DNA of 13,338 nucleotides from Oribacterium sp. UBA6992 (GTDB lineage Bacteria; Bacillota; Clostridia; Lachnospirales; Lachnospiraceae): positions 1 through 13,338 of the forward strand of contig DJXY01000116.1 in the NCBI GenBank assembly GCA_002449915.1, written 5' to 3'. The translations under genes were made by a program, and so were the position numbers. Shown piece after piece: positions 6,988-13,116 of this stretch (its first letter is position 1; each line of letters starts with the position of its first letter). The notes beneath the pieces are model-generated. The model searched no databases. It saw only the letters and a list, made by a program, of their open reading frames with translations, and was not told the origin of the DNA.

Positions 6988-7880
6988 GAGGAAAACTCGT
7001 TTACGATCAGATCAAAAATGAATGTCTGGATTTTGTCGGAAGTCACAATGGTATCATGCCGGCGCTCGCGATTGTCAGGGTTGGAGAGCGGGCGGAAGAT
7101 ATTGCCTATGAAAACTCTGTGAAGAAGAGATTTATGGACTTCGGACTGGAAGTCAAGACCTATGAGTTTCTGGGGAATGTCTCTAATGTGGACTTCCAGC
7201 ATGCATTCCGGTTTATTAATCAGGATCCGGAGATCCATGGGATCCTGGTGATGCGCCCGCTGCCAAAGCAGATTGATGAAGAGGAAATGCTTGGAAACAT
7301 GGATCCGGCGAAGGATCTCGATGGAATTACCCGCCAGAATCTCGCTGGTGTGATGATGGGCGATAGAGATGCATTTGCACCCTGCACTGCCCAGGCAGTT
7401 CTGGAGATGTTAAAGGGCTATCAGATCGAGATGCAGGGGAAGCATACGGTAATTATAGGTCGGTCCCTTGTGGTCGGCAAGCCACTGGCTATGCTGCTGC
7501 TTCAGGAAAATGCCACGGTGACGGTATGTCATTCCAAGACGGAGAATCTTAAGGAAATCTGCCAGTCTGCAGACATCCTGGTTGTCGCTGTTGGCAGACC
7601 GCAGATGGTCGGATCCAGTTATATCCGTGAGGGCGCAACCGTGATTGATGTCGGGATCAATGTGGATCAGGACGGGCATCTCGTGGGAGACTGTAACTAT
7701 GATACAATTTCTCTTAAAGCGGGTGCGGTAACGCCGGTGCCGGGCGGAGTCGGCGTGGTAACTACAGCGGTACTTGCCAAGCATCTGGTGCAGGCAGCCG
7801 GACGGCAGATCAAATTTACATCGGAGGAGGAAACAAAAGATCAGTATCTTGAGGATGCCTGGAAGCCGGGCAGACCGTAA
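6975..7880 (+). CDS. folD: Methylenetetrahydrofolate dehydrogenase (FolD family, cyclohydrolase residues replaced)
   Basis: FolD normally oxidises 5,10-methylene-THF to methenyl-THF with NADP and then hydrolyses this to 10-formyl-THF. The 301-residue length, PALAIVRVGE, KDLDGITRQNLAGV, GRSLVVGKPLA and TPVPGGVGVVTTA identify the family. In the folate pocket Tyr45 is kept, but the catalytic Lys four residues later (E. coli K54, human K56) is Val49 in YENSVKKR. The Gln of GILVQLPLP (human Q100) is Met93 in GILVMRPLP. Asp116 (human D125) remains. The Tyr-to-Gly spacing is unchanged, so the alignment needs no gap. The enzyme may therefore be a dehydrogenase only, with FchA completing the reaction. 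The ATG at 6975 lies inside fchA and has AGGTGGAG at 6959-6966, so translation is probably coupled. Confidence 0.93.
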   Translation: MQELRGKLVYDQIKNECLDFVGSHNGIMPALAIVRVGERAEDIAYENSVKKRFMDFGLEVKTYEFLGNVSNVDFQHAFRFINQDPEIHGILVMRPLPKQIDEEEMLGNMDPAKDLDGITRQNLAGVMMGDRDAFAPCTAQAVLEMLKGYQIEMQGKHTVIIGRSLVVGKPLAMLLLQENATVTVCHSKTENLKEICQSADILVVAVGRPQMVGSSYIREGATVIDVGINVDQDGHLVGDCNYDTISLKAGAVTPVPGGVGVVTTAVLAKHLVQAAGRQIKFTSEEETKDQYLEDAWKPGRP

Positions 7881-7935
7881 CAAGCATAAAAAGCTGAAAT
7901 GACCACGTGGATGTGGCTTAAAACAATGACTTTAA

Positions 7936-7983
7936 AACGGGGCTGCTGCAGGAGCACTTTTTAGTGCCGGCAACAGTCCCGTT
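7936..7983. terminator. Long hairpin, possible transcription terminator for thiT (or bidirectional)
   Basis: The outer stem pairs AACGGGGCTGCTG (7936-7948) with the segment ending in CAGTCCCGTT (to 7983) with one G-T pair and one mismatch. Across a small internal loop, an inner stem GCACT/AGTGC closes on TTTT. On the minus strand the stem is followed by TTTT then AAAG, a modest T-tract; on the plus strand there is none. It lies about 210 bp past the thiT stop codon and 55 bp past folD. Confidence 0.4.
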
Positions 7984-8132
7984 CATAATTGGATACGATT
8001 TTTCAAAATCCAGGATTTCTATGGTTTTGATGTCTCAATGACTCTGAGATTTGATTTTGATTTGTTTTGATGAAATTTAATTATAATCAGCTCTTATTGC
8101 TAAATTTAATAAAATCTGTTATGATTTTTTCT

Positions 8133-8170
8133 ATCAGCGTTCTGCTGATTCAATGAAACTCTTTCATTGA
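8133..8170. repeat. Two adjacent perfect hairpins next to the thiT 3' end
   Basis: ATCAGC (8133-8138) pairs with GCTGAT (8144-8149), immediately followed by TCAATGAAA (8150-8158) pairing with TTTCATTGA (8162-8170) around CTC. No T-tract follows in either direction, so they are not ordinary terminators. They lie 25-62 bases past the thiT stop codon and could stabilise its mRNA end or belong to a small RNA. Confidence 0.5.
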
Positions 8171-8194
8171 TATTTCAGGATATATTGTTAAAAA

Positions 8195-8731
8195 TTAACG
8201 CGCGCTGCGACGGATCTGATCGATGGCTTTGCGTACCGCCGGAATTGCAAGGATGACTAAGGTAATGCCGGCTTCAATCGCGATATAAAAGCCGTTGTAT
8301 GCACAGGAATACAGCAGCGGAGATGCCCATCCTGCTTCCTGAGCATAGGAGCTGAAAAATACGACTCCGGAAAGCACTGCAAATACCCAGCGACCAAAAC
8401 AGGAAACAAGATAACCGATGTACAGACCGTTTTTCATGTGGCAGAAAAAACCGGAGAGTCCCAAAGCGCCAAATGCGAGACCGTAATCAACGACTACCTG
8501 CAGGGGGTGTACAATGTATGGTCCGAGGATAAACTGCAGGATGCCATATGCGATACCGGAAATGATGCCAATAGAAGGACCGAAAAAGTATCCTGGCAGG
8601 GTAGCAAAAAGCATGGAGCACAGGGTAATGGAGCCGCCCATTGGGGCTTCAAACAGCTTGATCATGGATGCAACGCTTGCAAGTGCGATGCATGCGGCAC
8701 AGTAGACAAGAATCTTGACATTTTTACTCAT
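8195..8731 (-). CDS. thiT: Thiamine-specific ECF transporter substrate-binding protein ThiT
   Basis: ThiT is the membrane S-component that captures thiamine and works with a shared energy-coupling module (EcfA, EcfA', EcfT) encoded elsewhere. The 178-residue protein has about six hydrophobic segments (roughly 8-26, 38-48, 53-69, 80-96, 104-126, 139-163). Family signatures are KLFEAPMGGSITLCSM at 25-40, AYGILQ at 61-66, PYIVHPLQ at 71-78, DY at 82-83 (family usually Glu-Tyr), FGRWVFAVLSGVVFF at 112-126, and YN at 145-146. The start ATG at 8731 is preceded by AGGAGG and a T-tract belonging to the upstream riboswitch. The TPP riboswitch independently supports the thiamine assignment. The gene is alone on its strand. 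Confidence 0.93.
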   Translation of the reverse strand: MSKNVKILVYCAACIALASVASMIKLFEAPMGGSITLCSMLFATLPGYFFGPSIGIISGIAYGILQFILGPYIVHPLQVVVDYGLAFGALGLSGFFCHMKNGLYIGYLVSCFGRWVFAVLSGVVFFSSYAQEAGWASPLLYSCAYNGFYIAIEAGITLVILAIPAVRKAIDQIRRSAR

Positions 8732-8738
8732 AAAAAAA

Positions 8739-8758
8739 CCTCCTTATTACACAGGAGG
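8739..8758 (-). terminator. Riboswitch expression platform: terminator hairpin whose 3' arm is the thiT Shine-Dalgarno
   Basis: On the minus strand CCTCCT (plus 8753-8758) pairs with AGGAGG (plus 8739-8744) around the loop GTGTAATA, and is followed at once by seven T's (plus 8738-8732) and the ATG of thiT. The hairpin therefore has terminator form and at the same time hides the ribosome binding site. With TPP bound to the aptamer, formation of this hairpin should switch thiT off. Confidence 0.75.
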
Positions 8759-8779
8759 CACGCAGAAATACTGATATAC

Positions 8780-8865
8780 GACTTCCCTACGCAGGTATTA
8801 ACCTGACCAGGTAAAAGGGTTGATTAAACATCATCTCAGCACATAAGCGGCGCCCCTAGCGTTAC
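8780..8865 (-). ncRNA. TPP riboswitch (THI element) controlling thiT
   Basis: Read on the minus strand, the conserved THI-box blocks occur in order: CTAGGGGCGCC (plus about 8849-8859), GCTGAGATGATG (plus about 8829-8840), ACCCTTTTACCTGGTCAGG, then AATACCTGCGTAGGGAAG (plus about 8782-8799). These correspond to the GGGG, CTGAGA and GCGTAGGGAAG cores of TPP aptamers, which bind thiamine pyrophosphate. The P3 arm is short. It lies between a strong promoter and thiT, so it most likely represses thiamine uptake when TPP is plentiful. Confidence 0.93.
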
Positions 8866-8870
8866 GTTCA

Positions 8871-8898
8871 ATTATAGCTTTTAAGCGGATTTAGTCAA
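8871..8898 (-). promoter_or_regulatory. Promoter of the TPP riboswitch-thiT transcript
   Basis: On the minus strand TTGACT (plus 8893-8898) and a perfect TATAAT (plus 8871-8876) are separated by 16 bases. Transcription would begin near 8864, directly at the 5' edge of the aptamer. Confidence 0.7.
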
Positions 8899-8965
8899 GA
8901 TTCGGATTTTAAGGCAAAAATAGAGTATCGAAGGGAAGCAGGATCAGAACAGGGGGGATAGTAGT

Positions 8966-9532
8966 TTGACTAAAAAAGAGATCTATCGATGGAAGCAGAA
9001 GCTTGGCAAAGTGAGAGAAACGGTGATGCTCCTGCTTATGCTGATCGCGGGAGGAGCTTATGCCTTGTCCGGCTATGGAGAGAAAACAGGAGAGCTCACA
9101 TTGATCCGGGAATCAGAGACGGATTTCCATGCAGAGGAAAATGAAACTTTAGAAGCTCCAGAACATTGGATTAATGAAACCACTGCTGTTTTAGAACAAG
9201 AGCAGCGGGAGGCACCTGAAGCTTCAGAGCAAGAACTACAGGAACAATCAGCAGCTTCAGAACAAGAGCCACAGGAAGCACATGCAGGCTCCGGAGAGGA
9301 CACTGTCACAGCGGATACTATTATGAATCAAGAAAAAAATGATAAAATAAATCTTAATACAGCGACACTTGAGGAGCTGGATTCGCTCCCGGGGATCGGT
9401 CCTGCCACAGCCCAAAAGATCATTGAGTACCGGGAAACCTGGGGAGGCTTTGCAGTACCGGAGGAAATCCTGAATGTAAAACGCATCGGAGAGAAAACCT
9501 ACGAGAAGCTTAAAGATAAGATTACGGTCTGA
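8966..9532 (+). CDS. ComEA-like membrane-anchored helix-hairpin-helix DNA-binding protein
   Basis: The 188-residue protein has a basic N-terminus, one membrane segment (about residues 19-35), a Glu/Gln/Ala-rich linker (about 45-115), and a C-terminal double helix-hairpin-helix module at 128-188. That module has the ComEA signature [18 protein letters not shown] and a second hairpin around [14 protein letters not shown]. ComEA proteins bind incoming DNA outside the membrane during natural transformation; no other competence gene is next to it. The linker lacks the SLBB domain seen in many ComEA proteins and carries three 11-residue repeats. No ATG fits the start; TTG at 8966 has AGGGGGG at 8951-8957 eight bases upstream, while the next in-frame ATG would cut into the membrane segment. 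Family is clear, a transformation role is inference. Confidence 0.85.
   Translation: MTKKEIYRWKQKLGKVRETVMLLLMLIAGGAYALSGYGEKTGELTLIRESETDFHAEENETLEAPEHWINETTAVLEQEQREAPEASEQELQEQSAASEQEPQEAHAGSGEDTVTADTIMNQEKNDKINLNTATLEELDSLPGIGPATAQKIIEYRETWGGFAVPEEILNVKRIGEKTYEKLKDKITV
9188..9286 (+). repeat. Three tandem 33-bp repeats inside the comEA-like gene
   Basis: Units begin at 9188, 9221 and 9254 and encode [22 protein letters not shown] and [11 protein letters not shown]. The second and third are nearly identical over their first 23 bases; the first is more diverged. The repeats keep frame and lie in the flexible linker between membrane and DNA-binding module. Confidence 0.75.
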
Positions 9533-9605
9533 TTTATTGATCAACAGCTCCGGTCTTAAGTCCCTGGATGTTCTCTCTAAAATATTTTCTTTTTATGCAT
9601 AATTG

Positions 9606-9614
9606 TGGTATTAT
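9606..9614 (+). promoter_or_regulatory. Extended -10 promoter of the yqhY-nusB-xseAB-ispA-dxs operon
   Basis: TGG directly before TATTAT (9609-9614) makes an extended -10 element (TGnTATnnT type); no good -35 box lies 17 bases upstream, as expected for this class. The half-sites TTATGC (9593-9598) and GCATAA (9619-9624) flank it symmetrically. The 9533-9605 stretch after the comEA-like gene shows no clear terminator, only a T-rich run at 9583-9594. Confidence 0.45.
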
Positions 9615-9671
9615 GTTCGCATAAGTATGGAAATCGTTCTTAAAAACACAAAACCAGATGGAGGTTCATAC

Positions 9672-10058
9672 ATGGAGCAAAACGAAGAGAGATCAACACA
9701 CGTTGTTTATGAAAAGGACGGCAACGGTCAGGTCATCATTGCAGACGAAGTAGTTGCAATCATTAGTGGAATTGCTGCGACTGAAGTGGAGGGTGTTGAC
9801 TCCATGGATGGAGGATGGTCCGGAGCAATTATCGCCAGAATGGGCATCCGCGATTTATCCAGAGGGGTTAAGATTGCCATTGAGGATGGAAATGTGACAG
9901 TGGATCTTACACTGAATGTTAAATATGGCTACTCTATCCCGGAGGTATCCAAAGAAGTACAGAACAAGGTGAGCCAGGCGATCGAGAGTATGACCGGACT
10001 TCATGTACAGGATGTTAATATTAAAATTGCCGGAGTTGTAACAAACGAAAATGAATAA
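9672..10058 (+). CDS. Asp23/Gls24 family envelope-stress protein, YqhY-like
   Basis: The 128-residue protein matches the Asp23/Gls24 (DUF322) family: GQVIIADEVVAIISGIAATEV near the start, the central GVDSMDG and RGVKIAIEDGNVTVDLTLNVKYGYSIPEV, and the closing VNIKIAGV. The B. subtilis homologue YqhY is encoded next to nusB as here, and has been linked to control of fatty acid synthesis through acetyl-CoA carboxylase; other members associate with the cell envelope. No catalytic residues are known. The ATG at 9672 is chosen over an in-frame ATG at 9603 because GGAGG (9660-9664) lies before it and the upstream frame overlaps the promoter. It overlaps nusB by 8 bp. Gene name yqhY is suggested by position; the biochemical role is not known. 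Confidence 0.88.
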   Translation: MEQNEERSTHVVYEKDGNGQVIIADEVVAIISGIAATEVEGVDSMDGGWSGAIIARMGIRDLSRGVKIAIEDGNVTVDLTLNVKYGYSIPEVSKEVQNKVSQAIESMTGLHVQDVNIKIAGVVTNENE

Positions 10059-10599
10059 GAGAGAAGAAAGAGATCACAAGTTAAAGATGCTTTTCAGCAC
10101 GCAGTTTTATCCGGAGGATGAGATCCAGGATCAGCTTGCAAATTATTTTGAGTCACCTGACTATGAGGACGGCGATGGTGTAGTCCATCTGGAAAACCTG
10201 TCTCCTGCGGATGAATGGAAGATCAAGGATGAGGTTGCCAAAATTGTTGCCAAAATCCCGGAGCTGGATGCAAAGATTGATGCCGCGGCTTCCGGCTGGA
10301 CGACCAAACGTATGACGAGGACAGATGCAAGCGTACTGCGGCTTGCACTTTATGAGATCTTGTATGATGATGAGGTTCCGGAGAAGGTAGCCATCAACGA
10401 GGCGGTCGAGCTTGCCAAAAAATATGGAGGACCGGAATCCGGATCCTTTGTCAACGGCGTGCTGGCAAGACTTGTGGACAGCTCTAAGGCAGCCGCTGAG
10501 ACTTCGATAAAGAAAAATACCAGACCTAAGGGCGAGCTTATGGAGAAATCGCAGGATGGTAAAAACATGCATATTCTCGTCAATAAAAAACACGAATGA
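10051..10599 (+). CDS. nusB: Transcription antitermination factor NusB
   Basis: NusB binds the boxA RNA with NusE (S10) and supports antitermination of rRNA transcription. The conserved C-terminal half is clear: RTDASVLRLALYEILYD, VPEKVAINEAVELAKKYG at 110-126 and SGSFVNGVLARLVD. The N-terminal helix, containing KREERDHKLKMLFSTQFYPEDE, is also NusB-like. The protein has 182 residues against about 130-150 for most NusB; the excess is a C-terminal tail from about residue 145, rich in Lys, Glu and polar residues, plus some length in the middle. The start ATG is inside the yqhY-like gene (8-bp overlap) and the stop overlaps the xseA start (ATGA), so translation is likely coupled on both sides. 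Confidence 0.93.
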   Translation: MNKREERDHKLKMLFSTQFYPEDEIQDQLANYFESPDYEDGDGVVHLENLSPADEWKIKDEVAKIVAKIPELDAKIDAAASGWTTKRMTRTDASVLRLALYEILYDDEVPEKVAINEAVELAKKYGGPESGSFVNGVLARLVDSSKAAAETSIKKNTRPKGELMEKSQDGKNMHILVNKKHE

Positions 10600-11870
10600 A
10601 TAAAAATGCATACACGGTAACCCAGGTAAATCAGTATATTGCGCATATGTTTCAGGAGGATTTTGTCCTTAACGGGATTACCGTAAGCGGTGAAATTTCC
10701 AATCTGAAATATCATACCTCAGGTCATATTTATTTTACTTTAAAAGATGCAGCTTCGCAGATTTCCGGAATTATGTTTGCCGGGGACCGGGCGGGGCTGA
10801 AATTTAAATTAGAGAATGGCATGAAGGTCCTGGTTACCGGAACGATCGGGGTTTATCAGCGAGGCGGCAGCTATCAGATTTACGCACGCGGGATTACATC
10901 CGATGGCATCGGGGATCTGTATATCCGATTTGAACAGCTGAAACAGGAGCTGTCGGAGATGGGGATGTTTGACCCGATGTATAAAAAGCCGATTCCGAAA
11001 TATGCGCAGAAAATCGGTATTGTTACGGCTAAAACCGGTGCTGCTATACGGGATATTGTACAGATTGCGCGGCGGAGAAATCCCTATGTGGAGCTGGTGC
11101 TGTATCCGGCTCTTGTGCAGGGCGACGGAGCGGCGCAGTCTATTGTCGCCGGTATTAAAACACTTGACAAAATGAACTTCGATGTCATTATTGTCGGACG
11201 CGGCGGAGGCTCGATTGAGGACCTGTGGGCTTTTAATGAGGAACCGGTTGCTAAGGCTGTTTTTGATGCGGATACTCCGATCATTTCTGCTGTAGGGCAT
11301 GAAATTGATACCACCATTACGGACTACACGGCAGATCTGAGGGCACCTACGCCATCCGCTGCGGCAGAGCTTGCGGTATTTGATTATCAGCAGTTCATGG
11401 AATCCCTTGCCGGATATAAGGAGGCACTTTCCAACGAAATACAGGACAAGCTGCATACAGCACGACAGCGAGTTTCGGATTACCGCCTTAAAACAGGTAA
11501 ATACAATCCGAGGACAGTGCTGCTTGCGGATCGCCAACGAACAGTTGAGCTTGAGGGGAGTCTTAAAAACTATATGGAGCAGAAGGTCCGGGAGGCGAGA
11601 AATACGCTGGAGCAATACAAGGCGCTGCGTGTCCGGCTGGATCAGATACGACAGGATAGGAGACATCGCCTGGAAATTCTTACGGCTAAAATGGAGCTGA
11701 TGTCTCCTTTAAAAAAGCTCTCCGGCGGATATGGCTATATCCGGGATTCGGAGGGAAGACGGGTGGATTCTATAAAAAAGGTGCAGAACGGCGATCAGCT
11801 GATTACAACCTTACTTGACGGAGAGATCATCAGTATTGTGGATCATACGGTGAAAAGAGAGGAGCCTTGA
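10596..11870 (+). CDS. xseA: Exodeoxyribonuclease VII large subunit
   Basis: XseA is the catalytic subunit of exonuclease VII, which degrades single-stranded DNA from both ends in the cytoplasm and needs several XseB subunits per large subunit. The N-terminal OB-fold (about residues 1-110) shows VSGEISNLKYHTSGHIYFTL at 30-49. The catalytic domain has GIVTAKTGAAIRDIVQI, GRGGGSIEDLWAFN at 201-214 and ISAVGHEIDTTITDY followed by RAPTPSAAAE. A long charged helical region (about 275-370) follows, and the end has the family's SGGYGYIRD and GDQLITTLLDGEI. The 424-residue length is usual. Start and stop overlap nusB (4 bp) and xseB (1 bp). Confidence 0.97.
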   Translation: MNKNAYTVTQVNQYIAHMFQEDFVLNGITVSGEISNLKYHTSGHIYFTLKDAASQISGIMFAGDRAGLKFKLENGMKVLVTGTIGVYQRGGSYQIYARGITSDGIGDLYIRFEQLKQELSEMGMFDPMYKKPIPKYAQKIGIVTAKTGAAIRDIVQIARRRNPYVELVLYPALVQGDGAAQSIVAGIKTLDKMNFDVIIVGRGGGSIEDLWAFNEEPVAKAVFDADTPIISAVGHEIDTTITDYTADLRAPTPSAAAELAVFDYQQFMESLAGYKEALSNEIQDKLHTARQRVSDYRLKTGKYNPRTVLLADRQRTVELEGSLKNYMEQKVREARNTLEQYKALRVRLDQIRQDRRHRLEILTAKMELMSPLKKLSGGYGYIRDSEGRRVDSIKKVQNGDQLITTLLDGEIISIVDHTVKREEP

Positions 11871-12124
11871 TGGCTATAGAGGAAGCAGAATCATCAAAAT
11901 CTGTGCGTAAACGTAAAAAGGCGGATACCGGCAGTAAGAAATCACTTACCGAGATTTTTAATGCTTTGGAGACGCTGCTGGCAGATATGGAAAAAGAGGA
12001 CAGTCTGGAAAAATCCTTTGATATGTATAAGCAGGGGATTTCGTTGATCAAGGAAGCAAATGACAGCATTGACCGGATCGAAAAACAGGTAAAGGTGTTA
12101 GACGATGAAGGAATTCTCTCTTAA
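11870..12124 (+). CDS. xseB: Exodeoxyribonuclease VII small subunit
   Basis: XseB is the small helical partner of XseA. The 84-residue protein has the family pattern: SLTEIFNALETLLADMEKED, then SLEKSFDMYKQGISLIKEAN, ending IDRIEKQVKVLDDEG. The first 24 residues are charged and precede the conserved helices. I choose ATG 11870, which forms TGATG with the xseA stop codon and has GAGGAG at 11859-11864; a TTG codon just before it is in frame but less likely. The last 20 bases overlap the ispA start. Position between xseA and ispA is the standard Firmicutes order. Confidence 0.93.
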   Translation: MAIEEAESSKSVRKRKKADTGSKKSLTEIFNALETLLADMEKEDSLEKSFDMYKQGISLIKEANDSIDRIEKQVKVLDDEGILS

Positions 12125-13109
12125 TCTTAAGGATAAAACAGAAATTTGTGAGCAGATTATACGGAAATATCTTCCGGATACAGAAGGCGAGCAGAAAACA
12201 GTGCTTGAAGCTATGCATTATTCCGTGGAAGCGGGAGGCAAGCGCCTGCGTCCGCTGCTTATGATGGAGTTTTACGAGCTTTTCCCCAAGGATGCAGCAT
12301 GGGATCATTTTATGCGTCCGGTACTAGAGGCATTTATGACCGGCATGGAAATGATTCACACCTTTTCCCTGTGTCATGATGACCTGCCCTGTATGGATGG
12401 AGATAAATACCGGAGAGGAAGGGAATCCACATGGTTTCACTATGGAGAGGACATGGGGACACTGACAGGGGATGCCTTGTCTCTGTATGCTTTTGAGATT
12501 ACTTCAGATGCATTTCAGCAGGCAGTACAGAGAATGAATCGGGAAGCAGGCATTGAGACGGGAAATCATACGCCCAAGATTACCTGTGCTGGAGCCACGC
12601 AGTACGCTGCAGCTTTTACGGAGGCGCTTCGTCTCCTTGCCGGTAAATCCGGTATTTATGGTATGCTTGGCGGTCAGGTTGTTGATGTGGAAATGACCGG
12701 CCAAGAACTTACGGAGGAGCAGCTCATGTTTATATACCGGCTTAAGACGGCTGCGCTTCTGGAGGGCTCCATGATGATCGGTGCCTGTCTGGCGGGACAG
12801 GGACCGGAAGTGCTTTCCATGATCAGCAGCATCGGAGAGCAGGTCGGCATCGCATTTCAGATTCAGGACGATATCCTTGATGAAACCTCCACGACAGAAA
12901 TTCTTGGAAAACCTATTCATTCAGACGAGGAGAATCATAAGACAACGTATGTGAGCATCTATGGGCTTGATGCATCCCGCGCAGAAGTAAAAAGACTGTC
13001 CCGGAATGCAGAGGAAAAACTCAAGACCCTGACACAGTATCATACTGACAGAGAGACAATGGAGTTTCTCGGGGAGCTTTCAGATTGGTTGATTAACAGA
13101 GAGAAATAA
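12105..13109 (+). CDS. ispA: Polyprenyl (farnesyl) diphosphate synthase
   Basis: The enzyme adds isopentenyl diphosphate units to allylic diphosphates, giving farnesyl or geranylgeranyl diphosphate for undecaprenyl carriers and quinones. GGKRLRP is at residues 44-50. The first Asp-rich motif is DDLPCMD at 92-98, with the four intervening residues typical of bacterial type II synthases, followed by YRRG. The second is DDILDETS at 255-262 with LGKPIHSDEENHKTTY. At 334 residues it is about 35 longer than E. coli IspA; the extra residues lie around 141-168, between the helices before and after the usual RL-LA region. In the RRGKPTxHxxFGE region this protein reads RRGRESTWFHYGE, with Trp110 where His is usual. 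It overlaps xseB by 20 bp. Product chain length cannot be read from the sequence. Confidence 0.9.
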   Translation: MKEFSLNLKDKTEICEQIIRKYLPDTEGEQKTVLEAMHYSVEAGGKRLRPLLMMEFYELFPKDAAWDHFMRPVLEAFMTGMEMIHTFSLCHDDLPCMDGDKYRRGRESTWFHYGEDMGTLTGDALSLYAFEITSDAFQQAVQRMNREAGIETGNHTPKITCAGATQYAAAFTEALRLLAGKSGIYGMLGGQVVDVEMTGQELTEEQLMFIYRLKTAALLEGSMMIGACLAGQGPEVLSMISSIGEQVGIAFQIQDDILDETSTTEILGKPIHSDEENHKTTYVSIYGLDASRAEVKRLSRNAEEKLKTLTQYHTDRETMEFLGELSDWLINREK

Positions 13110-13116
13110 AACAGGT

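Larger units (their letters stand above)
7881..8194. other. Gene-free AT-rich gap between the convergent folD and thiT genes
   Basis: I see no coding sequence here. The region holds a long imperfect hairpin (7936-7983), a short stem TCTCA/TGAGA (8033-8049) followed by a T-rich run that could end folD transcription, and two adjacent perfect hairpins at 8133-8149 and 8150-8170. A TATAAT sequence at 8082-8087 with TTGATT 19 bases upstream is a possible promoter. The part from about 7990 to 8194 is much more AT-rich than the genes on both sides. Confidence 0.6.

Noticed and set aside
7997..8010. GATTTT-TC-AAAATC palindrome considered as a terminator or operator
   Set aside because: The loop would be only two bases and the arms are AT-only apart from the ends, expected by chance in this AT-rich gap.
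8438..8806. Plus-strand open frame opposite thiT and its riboswitch
   Set aside because: It spans the antisense of a TPP aptamer and ThiT motifs and has no independent support.
9188..9286. Short tandem repeats considered as a CRISPR array
   Set aside because: The units are contiguous, in frame with the ComEA-like gene, encode 11-residue repeats, and have no spacers.
10809..11666. Minus-strand open frame of 285 codons inside xseA
   Set aside because: It is antisense to conserved XseA motifs and has no plausible start signal or domain.
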